From Betaproteobacteria bacterium (GTDB taxonomy: Bacteria; Pseudomonadota; Gammaproteobacteria; Burkholderiales; Thiobacillaceae), in the NCBI GenBank assembly GCA_020049245.1, contig JAIFLB010000146.1:1-15507 (forward strand): 15,507 nucleotides of DNA, in the 5' to 3' direction. The notes beneath the pieces were generated by a model. It was not told the origin of the DNA. It searched no databases and worked only from the letters and a program-made list of their open reading frames with translations. Positions 8,888 through 15,206 of the stretch are shown here, piece by piece (position 1 is the first letter of the stretch; each line of letters begins with the position of its first letter). The position numbers and the translations under genes are program-made.

Positions 8888-8940
8888 GATCTTCTCCAGT
8901 GCGCCGGGCCTGCATTGCGCCTTGCGCCTTTATGAATGGG

Positions 8941-10173
8941 TTAATTCAATGCGCCAAAAAACAGATACGCCGCCAACACCGCCGCGATAAACCCGCCCAG
9001 ATCGGCAATCAATCCGCCAGCAACAGCATGCCGCACACGCTGGATGCCGACCGAGCCGAAATAGACCGCCAACACATAAAACGTCGTCTCGCTGCTACCT
9101 TGCACGATGCTGGCCAGACGCCCCGCGAACGAATCTGCGCCGGAGGTCTGCATGGTCTCGATCATCATCGCGCGTGCGCCGGACCCCGACAACGGTTTCA
9201 TTAGCATGGTCGGCAGCGCATCCACCCAGGCCGCGTCGAAACCCAACGCCAGCACCAAAGCCCGGATGCCTTCGACGAACGCCGGCAACGCGCCGCTGGC
9301 GCGCAACATGCCGATCGCCACCAGCATCGCCACCAGATAGGGAATGATGGTGACCGCAGTCTGGAAACCCTCCTTGGCGCCCTCGATAAACGCCTCGTAA
9401 GCATTGACCCGTTTGATCAGCGCACCAATGAGAAAAGTCACCACCAGAGCCAGCAACAGAAAATTCGACAACACCGACGATTCCGCCGTCATCTGCGCCG
9501 CCGGCAGGCTGGCGAAGTACAGCGCCAGGCCGCCAACCACGGCAGTGATGCCGCCCATCCAGGCCAACACCACGACATCCAGCCGAATCCGCTGTACTGC
9601 AGCGACGAACAGAAAGCCGGCCAGCGTCGAGCAGTAAGTCGCCATCAGGATGGGGATGAATACATCGGTCGGATCGACCGCGCCAAGCTGCGCCCGGTAG
9701 GTGAAGATGGCCACCGGCAACAAGGTCACCGAGGAGGCGTTGATGACCAGAAACAGAATCTGCGCATTGCTGGCCGTGTCCTTGACCGGATTCAACTCCT
9801 GCAACTCGCGCATCGCCTTCAGACCCATCGGCGTGGCGGCGTTATCCAGGCCCAGCACATTGGCGGCCATATTCATGGTGATTGAACCCAACGCCGGATG
9901 GCCGCGCGGCACGTCGGGAAAAATTCGTACAAACAGCGGCCCGAGCCATCGCGCCATGACGGAAAGAAAACCCGCCTTCTCGCCAATCTTCATGACCCCC
10001 AGCCACAAACACATGATACCGGTGAGGCCGAGCGCGACTTCAAATGCTGTTTTCGCAGAATCGAAAGCCGCTTTCATGACCAGCGAAAAGATCGCCTGGT
10101 CGCCCCCCAGGTATTGCAGAACCGATGCGCCAAAAGCGATCAGGAAGAAGCCAATCCAGATTGCGTTGAGCAT
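8941..10173 (-). CDS. Fused SpmA/SpmB-type nucleoside-recognition membrane protein
   Basis: This 410-residue polytopic membrane protein contains two nucleoside-recognition (Gate) domains in tandem. The N-terminal half (about 1-190) is SpmA-like, with FPDVPRGHPALGSITMNMAANVLGLDNAATP. The C-terminal half (about 225-410) is SpmB-like, with EGAKEGFQTAVTIIPYLVAM and LMKPLSGSGARAMM followed by QGSSETTFYVLAVYFGSVG. In Bacillus the two are separate proteins needed for spore-core dehydration. Gram-negative fused versions occur in organisms that do not sporulate; their role is unsettled, and transport or regulation of a small solute is inferred. The start ATG lies 6 nt after the CobD/CbiB-like stop, indicating one transcript. 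No strong ribosome site is visible, so coupling is likely. Confidence 0.9.
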   Translation of the reverse strand: MLNAIWIGFFLIAFGASVLQYLGGDQAIFSLVMKAAFDSAKTAFEVALGLTGIMCLWLGVMKIGEKAGFLSVMARWLGPLFVRIFPDVPRGHPALGSITMNMAANVLGLDNAATPMGLKAMRELQELNPVKDTASNAQILFLVINASSVTLLPVAIFTYRAQLGAVDPTDVFIPILMATYCSTLAGFLFVAAVQRIRLDVVVLAWMGGITAVVGGLALYFASLPAAQMTAESSVLSNFLLLALVVTFLIGALIKRVNAYEAFIEGAKEGFQTAVTIIPYLVAMLVAIGMLRASGALPAFVEGIRALVLALGFDAAWVDALPTMLMKPLSGSGARAMMIETMQTSGADSFAGRLASIVQGSSETTFYVLAVYFGSVGIQRVRHAVAGGLIADLGGFIAAVLAAYLFFGALN

Positions 10174-10179
10174 GCCGGC

Positions 10180-11076
10180 TTACAAAGTGCCTAGCCAAAG
10201 CAGGCCGACGACCGCCAGCCAGAGCAGCGTGGCGCGCCAGACCAACGCGACGGCGGCATCGATGCTCTCCGGTGCAGGTTGCTCTTCGGTGCCGATTTCA
10301 GGCCGCAACAGTTCGCTGTCAGCAATATGCAGCGCACCACCCAGACGAATACCGAGCGCGCCGGCGCCAGCGCTGAGAATCACCCCCTCGTTGCCATCCA
10401 GCCAGGAGCTGGCCTGTCCACGCCAGCATTCCATCGCATCCTGGAAATTACCCACGATCGCGAAGCTGAATCCCAGGACACGAGCCGGCAACCAGTCCAA
10501 AACGAACACCACTTGTTGCGCAAAATTGAAAAACACCACATCGCTCTGCCACTGTTCACGGCAGGAATGGCTGAGGACATACAGCAGGGCGCCGCCAACA
10601 CCAGCCAGCCAATACCAGAACAACACACCGAACAAGCTGCTCAGCGCCGCTTTCAGCGTTTCCTCCAGCGTCTGGCGCACCAGGTCATCTCTGGTTTCAC
10701 CCGGCAGCAAACCCGGGTTCCATGCCTGCAGAGCACGCCGCGCCTCCGCCACCGCATCGGCCGACAACAATCGCGAAAGACTGGAAGCACGATATGAAGC
10801 GGCTCGAAAACCGAACATGAAATACAGCAATACCACCTCGAACGCCGAGCCCAGCAGATCAAAAGCACTGCCCAGCAAAACAGCAAGTCCCCCGACGAGC
10901 AGCGCCGGTAGCAGCGCCCCCAGACACCAGGCCAAAAGACCATGCTGCTGACCACCGGCATTGAAATTGTCCAGCAACCAACGATGCTGGCGAGCAATCT
11001 TCTGCGCCGGCAACTCGGGAACGCTCGGCCGATAGTGTTGCCAGGCCAGGGCGGCTAGCGGAACAAACAAACTCAC
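10180..11076 (-). CDS. CobD/CbiB-family membrane protein
   Basis: From GTG 11076 this encodes 298 residues beginning with the hydrophobic SLFVPLAALAWQHYRPS. Other features are a cluster of membrane segments (LLPALLVGGLAVLLGSAFDLLG, VVLLYFMFGFRA), the cytoplasmic ETRDDLVRQTLEETLKAALSSLFGVLFWYWLAGVGGALLY block typical of CobD/CbiB and AmpE relatives, and a C-terminal helix WRATLLWLAVVGLLWLG. CobD/CbiB attaches the aminopropanol arm in cobalamin synthesis, but no cobalamin genes are nearby. In betaproteobacteria this paralogue is usually only a family-level call. I prefer GTG 11076 because GAGAGGGGG precedes it by five bases; ATG 11094 (304 residues) has no such site. It lies 22 nt after the GyrI-like gene. 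Confidence 0.82.
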   Translation of the reverse strand: MSLFVPLAALAWQHYRPSVPELPAQKIARQHRWLLDNFNAGGQQHGLLAWCLGALLPALLVGGLAVLLGSAFDLLGSAFEVVLLYFMFGFRAASYRASSLSRLLSADAVAEARRALQAWNPGLLPGETRDDLVRQTLEETLKAALSSLFGVLFWYWLAGVGGALLYVLSHSCREQWQSDVVFFNFAQQVVFVLDWLPARVLGFSFAIVGNFQDAMECWRGQASSWLDGNEGVILSAGAGALGIRLGGALHIADSELLRPEIGTEEQPAPESIDAAVALVWRATLLWLAVVGLLWLGTL

Positions 11077-11098
11077 TGGCACCCCCTCTCGCATGCAT

Positions 11099-11644
11099 TC
11101 ATTCCAATGGCACTTCCACGCTGAAATACCCCATCTGCATCACCGAGTTGGAGGCCCGATAAATCTCCACCGAAGGCATCCGAATGCCCTCGCCTCGCGC
11201 CTGCAGATATTTGTCCAACGCCGCATAGACACGGCTCGGCGCGAGCATGCTACCGGCCTGCACACGCGCAATCAGGACCGGTCGGGCCGGCACTGTGTCG
11301 ATTTCCAGCGGCAGGCGAACCTTGCTGCCGGGGGGAACCAGAAATCCGGTACGCGCGCGTCGATCACCCACATCGACCAGGTCCGGATTGGAATACAGAA
11401 TCGTGATCGGCAGACCTGCCTGAATGCCATCGGCCAGCAACACCTTGCTTGCTTCCACCGATTTGTCAGGCAGTTTTGAATAATCACCCCGGCTTTCCAG
11501 ATAGGCGTAGGTATAAGGCCCCGCGAATGACTGTTCGATTTGAACCGGGTTGAAGCCGCCCCACCAGGTGTAAACCAGCAGCAAGGGCAATACGAAAGCG
11601 AGCAGGAAAGGGCCCAGGCTGGGCAGATAACTCTTCAGATTCAC
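11099..11644 (-). CDS. Membrane-anchored GyrI-like domain protein
   Basis: This 181-residue protein has one N-terminal membrane helix (about 10-28, LGPFLLAFVLPLLLVYTWW) and a small soluble domain. The features AYLESRGDYSKL (47-58), ASKVLLADGIQAGLPITILYSNP (65-87), an Arg-rich turn, ALDKYLQARGEGIRMPSVEIYR (142-163) and a final beta strand FSVEVPL match the GyrI-like/AraC effector-binding (SOUL-like) fold. The membrane anchor replaces the usual DNA-binding or free form, suggesting ligand sensing at the envelope (inference). The start is a GTG (11642-11644) with no clear ribosome site; I see no better one. It is the first gene of the minus-strand run, divergent from the hydrolase at 11784. Confidence 0.75.
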   Translation of the reverse strand: MNLKSYLPSLGPFLLAFVLPLLLVYTWWGGFNPVQIEQSFAGPYTYAYLESRGDYSKLPDKSVEASKVLLADGIQAGLPITILYSNPDLVDVGDRRARTGFLVPPGSKVRLPLEIDTVPARPVLIARVQAGSMLAPSRVYAALDKYLQARGEGIRMPSVEIYRASNSVMQMGYFSVEVPLE

Positions 11645-11708
11645 TGGAAGGCAATGGTCAAAAACAAACGTGCTGAAGATACTACAGATGCCTTGCCGAC
11701 TGGCTTTC

Positions 11709-11714
11709 TATAAT
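11709..11714 (+). promoter_or_regulatory. Candidate -10 element for the hydrolase-cupin unit
   Basis: A perfect TATAAT stands 69 nt before the chosen ATG at 11784, in the only divergent gap available. No good -35 is seen at 16-18 nt (AGATGC and neighbours), so an activator or a weak promoter is implied. The element lies inside the in-frame N-terminal extension of the hydrolase, which argues against that longer start. Confidence 0.4.
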
Positions 11715-11783
11715 CTACGTGCACAGCAAGTATCCGTCCTTTGCACTGCAGTTTCCCGTCCTTATCTGACTCAAGGAACCACC

Positions 11784-12749
11784 ATGCGCGCCCTGCTTTG
11801 CCTCATCCTGATCTGCTCCAGCACCTTCGCTTTTGCCAAAGCTCCCGCTGATATCTATCCAGCCGCAACAGTTGCAGTTCGCGCCGAGAAATTGACGGCG
11901 CACAGTTATTACATTCCCGGCATGGCGGGTGCGGCGAATACCCGCAACCAGGGCTTCATGTCGAATGCGGGATTTGTCATCACGCCAGCCGGAGTCGTGG
12001 TGTTTGATACCTTGGGCTCACCCTCACTGGCGCAAGAAATGGTCAAACGTATTCGAGAACTGACCAAGCTTCCGATCAAACGTGTCATCGTCAGCCACTA
12101 TCACGCCGATCATTACTACGGCATCCAGGTATTCAAGGATCTCGGCGCGGAAATCTGGGCGCATGAGGCGGGTAGTAGCGTGGTGGGCTCCGACGCGGCA
12201 AAACAGCGCTTCGAACAGCGCAAAGAAATTCTCGGGCAATGGATCAATGACCAGACACAACGTTTTCCCGCACCGGATGTCTGGCTCTCCGGCGACACCG
12301 ATTTCGAACTGGGCGGCATGCAGTTCCGTGTGCGTCACGTCGGCCCGGCCCATTCGGACGAAGACTTGGTCCTCTTTGTCGAAACCGACGGCGTGCTCTA
12401 CGCAGGCGATCTGGTGTTCAAGGGGCGGGTTCCGTTCGTTGGCGATGCCGATTCGAAACGCTGGTTGAACGCGCTCGAAAAGCTGATCGCGTTGCAGCCC
12501 AAAGTCCTCGTACCCGGCCACGGCGGTGCATCCGACACCCCAATGGAAGATCTGACACTGACGCGCGACTACCTGGTCTTCCTGCGTCACGAGATGGGCC
12601 GCGCAGTCGACGAACTGACGCCATTCGAGGAAGCCTACGAAAAAACTGACTGGTCTCGTTATGAAAAGATGCCCGCCTTTCTGGAAGCCAACCGCAGAAA
12701 TGCTTACAACATCTACATCCAGATGGAAAAAGAGAGCGTCTCCAAATGA
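11784..12749 (+). CDS. Exported metallo-beta-lactamase-fold hydrolase
   Basis: From ATG 11784 (AAGGA seven bases upstream) this gives 321 residues. A Sec signal peptide spans about 1-18 (hydrophobic LLCLILICSSTFAFA, cleavage after AFA). The dinuclear metal site is complete: H105-Y-H107-A-D109-H110, His190 in GPAHSDED, Asp209 in YAGD and His246 in VPGHGG. The fold begins GFVITPAGVVVFDTLGS. The overall pattern and the C-terminal EANRRNAYNIYIQMEKE match the periplasmic SoxH / quinoprotein-relay type zinc hydrolases, whose substrate is unknown. Class B beta-lactamases are distant relatives, and resistance is not implied. No PQQ or sulfur-oxidation genes lie within the window. The cupin gene overlaps its stop by ATGA. 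Confidence 0.9.
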   Translation: MRALLCLILICSSTFAFAKAPADIYPAATVAVRAEKLTAHSYYIPGMAGAANTRNQGFMSNAGFVITPAGVVVFDTLGSPSLAQEMVKRIRELTKLPIKRVIVSHYHADHYYGIQVFKDLGAEIWAHEAGSSVVGSDAAKQRFEQRKEILGQWINDQTQRFPAPDVWLSGDTDFELGGMQFRVRHVGPAHSDEDLVLFVETDGVLYAGDLVFKGRVPFVGDADSKRWLNALEKLIALQPKVLVPGHGGASDTPMEDLTLTRDYLVFLRHEMGRAVDELTPFEEAYEKTDWSRYEKMPAFLEANRRNAYNIYIQMEKESVSK

Positions 12750-13048
12750 ACCAAACAATTCAGGTTGAACGACAGATTTCGCCTGCGCGCCTGACCGAAC
12801 TGGGCGTGCATGGCTGGCCAACCTGGAAAGACGGCGTCGGCACGCGACAACTGGATTACGACGCAGCTGAGAAAAGTTACTTGTTGGATGGTTCAGCCAC
12901 GTTAAGCATGACGGATGGCGTCTGCATCAACGTCGAAAAAGGCGACCTGGTGATCATCCCGGCTGGCAAATGCCAGTGGATCGTGCACCAGCAGGTCCGC
13001 AGACATTACCGTTCCGACGCGTTGTCACCGGCTTGCTGCATTATTTGA
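12746..13048 (+). CDS. Small cupin-domain protein
   Basis: This is a 100-residue single-domain cupin of the Cupin_3 / ureidoglycine-aminohydrolase-like group. The conserved pattern is EKSYLLDGSATLSM (42-55), then VEKGDLVIIPAGKCQWIVHQQVRRHYR (63-89), which is the usual end of the domain. The metal-binding His residues of larger cupins are largely replaced, as is common in this small group, so catalysis is uncertain. The last 11 residues (SDALSPACCII) look like an unconserved tail. The start ATG overlaps the stop of the hydrolase gene by four bases, so it is translated with it. A shared pathway is inferred, but the substrate is unknown. It has no signal peptide, unlike its partner. Confidence 0.85.
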   Translation: MNQTIQVERQISPARLTELGVHGWPTWKDGVGTRQLDYDAAEKSYLLDGSATLSMTDGVCINVEKGDLVIIPAGKCQWIVHQQVRRHYRSDALSPACCII

Positions 13049-13146
13049 TTCAGGATTCAGGGAAAAACCCGGGCCCGCTTTAGACCGAAATGCCCGTGGG
13101 ATGATTAGCAGGCTGCGCCAGTAAAGTGGCCAGTGCCAAAACGAGA

Positions 13147-13169
13147 GGCGCCTGGAGAACCCAGGCGCC
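13147..13169. terminator. Hairpin between the cupin and HU genes (convergent)
   Basis: A perfect 9-bp GC-rich stem, GGCGCCTGG (13147-13155) with CCAGGCGCC (13161-13169), has a 5-nt loop. It lies 13 nt past the HU stop and about 100 nt past the cupin stop. On the minus strand it is followed by TCTCGTTTT, a weak T tract; on the plus strand there is no T run. It is most likely the terminator of the HU gene and may also limit read-through from the cupin side. Confidence 0.6.
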
Positions 13170-13181
13170 GGATCAAACAAA

Positions 13182-13484
13182 TTATTTCTTCTTGCCCTTG
13201 GGCGCCTTCACCGGGTTGGCGGCAGCGGTCAACTGAGCACCCGCTTTGAAGCGAACCACATTCTTGGCTTCGATCTTCATTTCCTTGCCAGTCTGCGGAT
13301 TGCGACCGGTACGAGCCTCGCGCTTCTGCACACTGAAGGTGCCAAAGCCAATGAACTGAACGTTGTCGCCCTTGGCAACAGCTTCAGTGATCGCAGCGAT
13401 GGCGGCGGTAATGATTTCACCAGCTTGAACTTTGGAAGTCTCAGCCTTGGCAGCAACGATGTCGATCAGTTCGGATTTGTTCAT
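13182..13484 (-). CDS. HU-family DNA-binding protein
   Basis: This 100-residue histone-like protein starts MNKSELIDIVAAKAETSKVQ and has IGFGTFSVQKREARTGRNPQ, the beta-arm hinge and the DNA-intercalating GRNPQTG loop (Pro near residue 63). KEMKIEAKNVVRFKAG follows. HU dimers bend DNA and compact the nucleoid. Typical HU is about 90 residues; here a short basic tail (VKAPKGKKK) extends it. The start ATG 13484 has GGAGA six bases upstream; longer in-frame starts lack a ribosome site. HU is preferred over IHF because of the N-terminus and the loop sequence. It is probably monocistronic, with the hairpin at 13147-13169 as its end. Confidence 0.95.
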   Translation of the reverse strand: MNKSELIDIVAAKAETSKVQAGEIITAAIAAITEAVAKGDNVQFIGFGTFSVQKREARTGRNPQTGKEMKIEAKNVVRFKAGAQLTAAANPVKAPKGKKK

Positions 13485-13565
13485 GCATGTCTCCTGACAA
13501 TGATTAGGGCGGGTAAAAAAGCAATTATTCGTGGCGTCTTCTGCATTAACTTCACCTCCAGCCAC

Positions 13566-13594
13566 ATCAGACAGATCGGGCGGCGGTGGGTCAA
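13566..13594 (-). promoter_or_regulatory. Tentative promoter of the HU gene
   Basis: On the minus strand TTGACC (13589-13594) and TCTGAT (13566-13571) are separated by 17 nt, about 80 nt ahead of the HU start. The -35 is good and the -10 is poor. The rest of the 13485-13776 gap shows no convincing gene. Confidence 0.25.
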
Positions 13595-13776
13595 TGTCCC
13601 TGAGTGGGTGGACCACAGTGCTAGCGTAAGCGAGAAGCCGAGTTCAGAGAAGGGGCACAAAGCCATCAAACCAAGAATTTGTGCTGTTTCTTGCTGGAAA
13701 AACTCAGCCCAGCCAAAAAAATAGAGGTTGGCAACGAATTGCCATCCCTCCGAAGTCATATCAATTGCGAAATGGT

Positions 13777-14496
13777 TTAGCGCGGCGCGACCGGGACCAT
13801 GCCGCCAAACATACGCGGATCGATCATCGGAACTGATCCCATCTGACCGCCATAGCCGGGCATGGTCAAAATATTGCCCATCGTCGGCCCATAGGATTGC
13901 GGGTTAGCCATATTGCCCAACCAGCCGCCATACCAGCTCGGATTCAGCGGAGCAGTCGCCATATTGAGGGTGCGCGGATCAATCGCCGCTCCAGCAAATT
14001 TCAGGTAGGTATTTGGATTCAATGTATTCATCAACAAACCCAATGCGCGCGGATCAACCGGCACCATCAACCAGCGCATCAACTTGTTCGGGTCGGTCAA
14101 CACCGTGGTCGCAGCCGAGATGAATTGGGGATCCATCAAAGCCTGAGACCAATTCGCCAGCACCACCGGATCCATCGCCTTGGCAAAGTTGCCATAGGCG
14201 CGCGGGTCCATCAGGGACGAGGTTGATTGAAGATACAGATTGGGATCCATCATCGCCTTGCTGGCTGAAATCATGAATTCAGGTTCGGAGACTGTCGCCA
14301 GTGCAGCGATGAATTTCTTCGGGTCAGCCAGCATGTCGCCATTGCGCGTGAAGTCAGACAAGTATTTGACCCACTCATCGGTATTGGCAGGGACAGCCGC
14401 AGCCTGAGCATCTTGATTAGCCGGCGCTACCTGGGAAAAACTGGGCATGCTCAAAGTTGCCAGTGCGATAGCAAAAATTGTGTGAGTGGCTTTCAT
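13777..14496 (-). CDS. Exported protein built of tandem 13-residue Asp/Asn-Pro repeats
   Basis: This 239-residue protein has a Sec signal peptide (about 1-21, HTIFAIALATLSMPSFSQ). From residue 58 it is almost wholly repetitive: the proline of a [D/N/E]P pair recurs at 59, 72, 85, 98, 110, 123, 136, 149, 161, 174, 186 and 199, that is every 12 or 13 residues. A unit reads roughly D-P-x-x-[FYL]-x-x-x-x-x-x-[LM]-[M], for example DPNLYLQSTSSLM and DPVVLANWSQALM. The later units turn Gly/Asn/Trp-rich, and the tail (GYGGQMGSVP and MFGGMVPVAPR) is Gly/Met/Pro-rich. I do not recognise a named family; a repetitive periplasmic or outer-membrane helical protein is inferred. Start ATG 14496 has GGAGA five bases upstream; the ATG four codons earlier has none. 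Confidence 0.85.
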   Translation of the reverse strand: MKATHTIFAIALATLSMPSFSQVAPANQDAQAAAVPANTDEWVKYLSDFTRNGDMLADPKKFIAALATVSEPEFMISASKAMMDPNLYLQSTSSLMDPRAYGNFAKAMDPVVLANWSQALMDPQFISAATTVLTDPNKLMRWLMVPVDPRALGLLMNTLNPNTYLKFAGAAIDPRTLNMATAPLNPSWYGGWLGNMANPQSYGPTMGNILTMPGYGGQMGSVPMIDPRMFGGMVPVAPR

Positions 14497-14809
14497 CCGA
14501 ATCTCCAATTAAATCAATATTAACAATCGCTTATGTATATCTCGCAAAGCGAGCGGGGTGGATTGTGCCGTTAATCGAAACCAAGATGTCAGGAAAATTG
14601 TCATCGCATCAAAGCCAACCACACACCGCCAGCGGCATCCATAAAATCGAGAAAAATGCTGAAACTCTGCTCACCAATCGAGAAATCAGAAATGCACACC
14701 CGGCTCGACAATCAAACGGGGGAATTGCTTGACTGCACCAGACTCGCCGCGTAGATTGAAACGCGCCTACTTGAACTTAACGAGCGATGCTCAATCTATG
14801 TAGCGCAAA
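14497..14809. other. Intergenic stretch between the repeat protein and ssrA
   Basis: These 313 bases lie upstream of two divergent genes. The half near the repeat protein is AT-rich and likely holds its promoter (TTGCGA, then TTAATA with 18 nt between on the minus strand, weak). A small CTCGC-AAA-GCGAG palindrome is near 14541-14553. A plus-strand reading frame inside it has no ribosome site or recognisable product. No tRNA or repeat array is seen. Confidence 0.5.
14771..14799 (+). promoter_or_regulatory. Candidate ssrA promoter
   Basis: TTGAAC (14771-14776) and ATCTAT (14794-14799) stand 17 nt apart, about 10 nt ahead of the mature 5' end at 14810. The -10 is imperfect. Because tmRNA is trimmed by RNase P, the transcription start need not coincide with 14810. 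Confidence 0.3.
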
Positions 14810-15170
14810 GGGGGCGACCTGGCTTCGACGGAGGTCGCGAAGCAGACAAGGGCATACCGAGGACCAGTTACCTCGTAAATACATCTGGAATCTAGTAGTC
14901 GCCAACGACGAAACTTACGCCCTAGCCGCTTGACGGTTAGGCTCCACACCGGTTGGTTCATGGGCCGGGCTGGGAAACCAGCAGTGGAGTCATTAACATG
15001 AACTCGCTTTGATTCGGGCCACTTGGATCAACGTTAAATTTAGGTAGCTCGCTCAAACTTAGCCTGTCTGGCCGGCGAAGTTAGGGTTAAAACCAAATGA
15101 CCGGACTAAGTATGTAGAACTTGCTGTAGAGGATTTTCGGACGCGGGTTCGATTCCCGCCGCCTCCACCA
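14810..15170 (+). ncRNA. ssrA: Transfer-messenger RNA (tmRNA), one-piece
   Basis: This complete 361-nt tmRNA rescues stalled ribosomes together with SmpB and tags the unfinished protein for proteolysis. The 5' end GGGGGCG (14810-14816) pairs with CGCCTCC just before the encoded ACCA at the 3' end (acceptor stem, one G-U pair). The opening GGGGGCGACCTGGCTTCGAC is the classic tmRNA start. The T arm GCGGGTTCGATTCCCGC (15143-15159) is tRNA-like. The internal tag frame (14901-14933) encodes ANDETYALAA and stops with TGA. The single-piece layout with adjoining 5' and 3' tRNA-like halves is intact. A perfect intrinsic terminator follows. Confidence 0.98.
14901..14933 (+). other. tmRNA tag-peptide reading frame (ANDETYALAA)
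   Basis: The resume codon GCC follows TAGTC; ten codons give A-N-D-E-T-Y-A-L-A-A, then TGA. The C-terminal ALAA is the ClpXP/ClpAP degradation signal. Many betaproteobacteria have ANDENYALAA, so the fifth residue is Thr instead of Asn here (AAC to ACT needs two base changes). Confidence 0.95.
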
Positions 15171-15174
15171 ACAC

Positions 15175-15206
15175 AACGCCAAGACCTTGAAAGTCTTGGC
15201 GTTTTT
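15175..15206 (+). terminator. Intrinsic terminator of ssrA
   Basis: A perfect 11-bp stem, AACGCCAAGAC (15175-15185) with GTCTTGGCGTT (15193-15203), has a 7-nt loop and runs into five T (15202-15206). It begins four bases after the tmRNA CCA end. Confidence 0.9.

Noticed and set aside
6299..8935. Two long plus-strand frames (6299-7387 and 7511-8935) opposite the DUF748 gene
   Set aside because: They are rich in Arg, Gln and His with no domain, as expected of shadow frames of a GC-rich gene. The minus-strand protein has a clear membrane helix and family motifs.
9701..10951. 416-residue plus-strand frame opposite SpmAB and CobD/CbiB
   Set aside because: It spans two genuine minus-strand genes, is Ser/Thr/Arg-rich and lacks any domain or ribosome site.
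11670..11783. 38-residue extension of the MBL-fold hydrolase
   Set aside because: It covers a TATAAT element and would bury the clear signal peptide that begins at 11784.
13047..13060. Tandem GATTCAG GATTCAG after the cupin stop
   Set aside because: Only two 7-base copies; nothing suggests a functional array or mobile element.
13481..13759. 92-residue minus-strand and 99-residue plus-strand frames ahead of the HU gene
   Set aside because: No ribosome sites or recognisable motifs; the segment is better explained as the HU leader and promoter.
14478..14732. 84-residue plus-strand frame before ssrA
   Set aside because: It starts inside the repeat-protein gene, has no ribosome site and shows no protein-like pattern.
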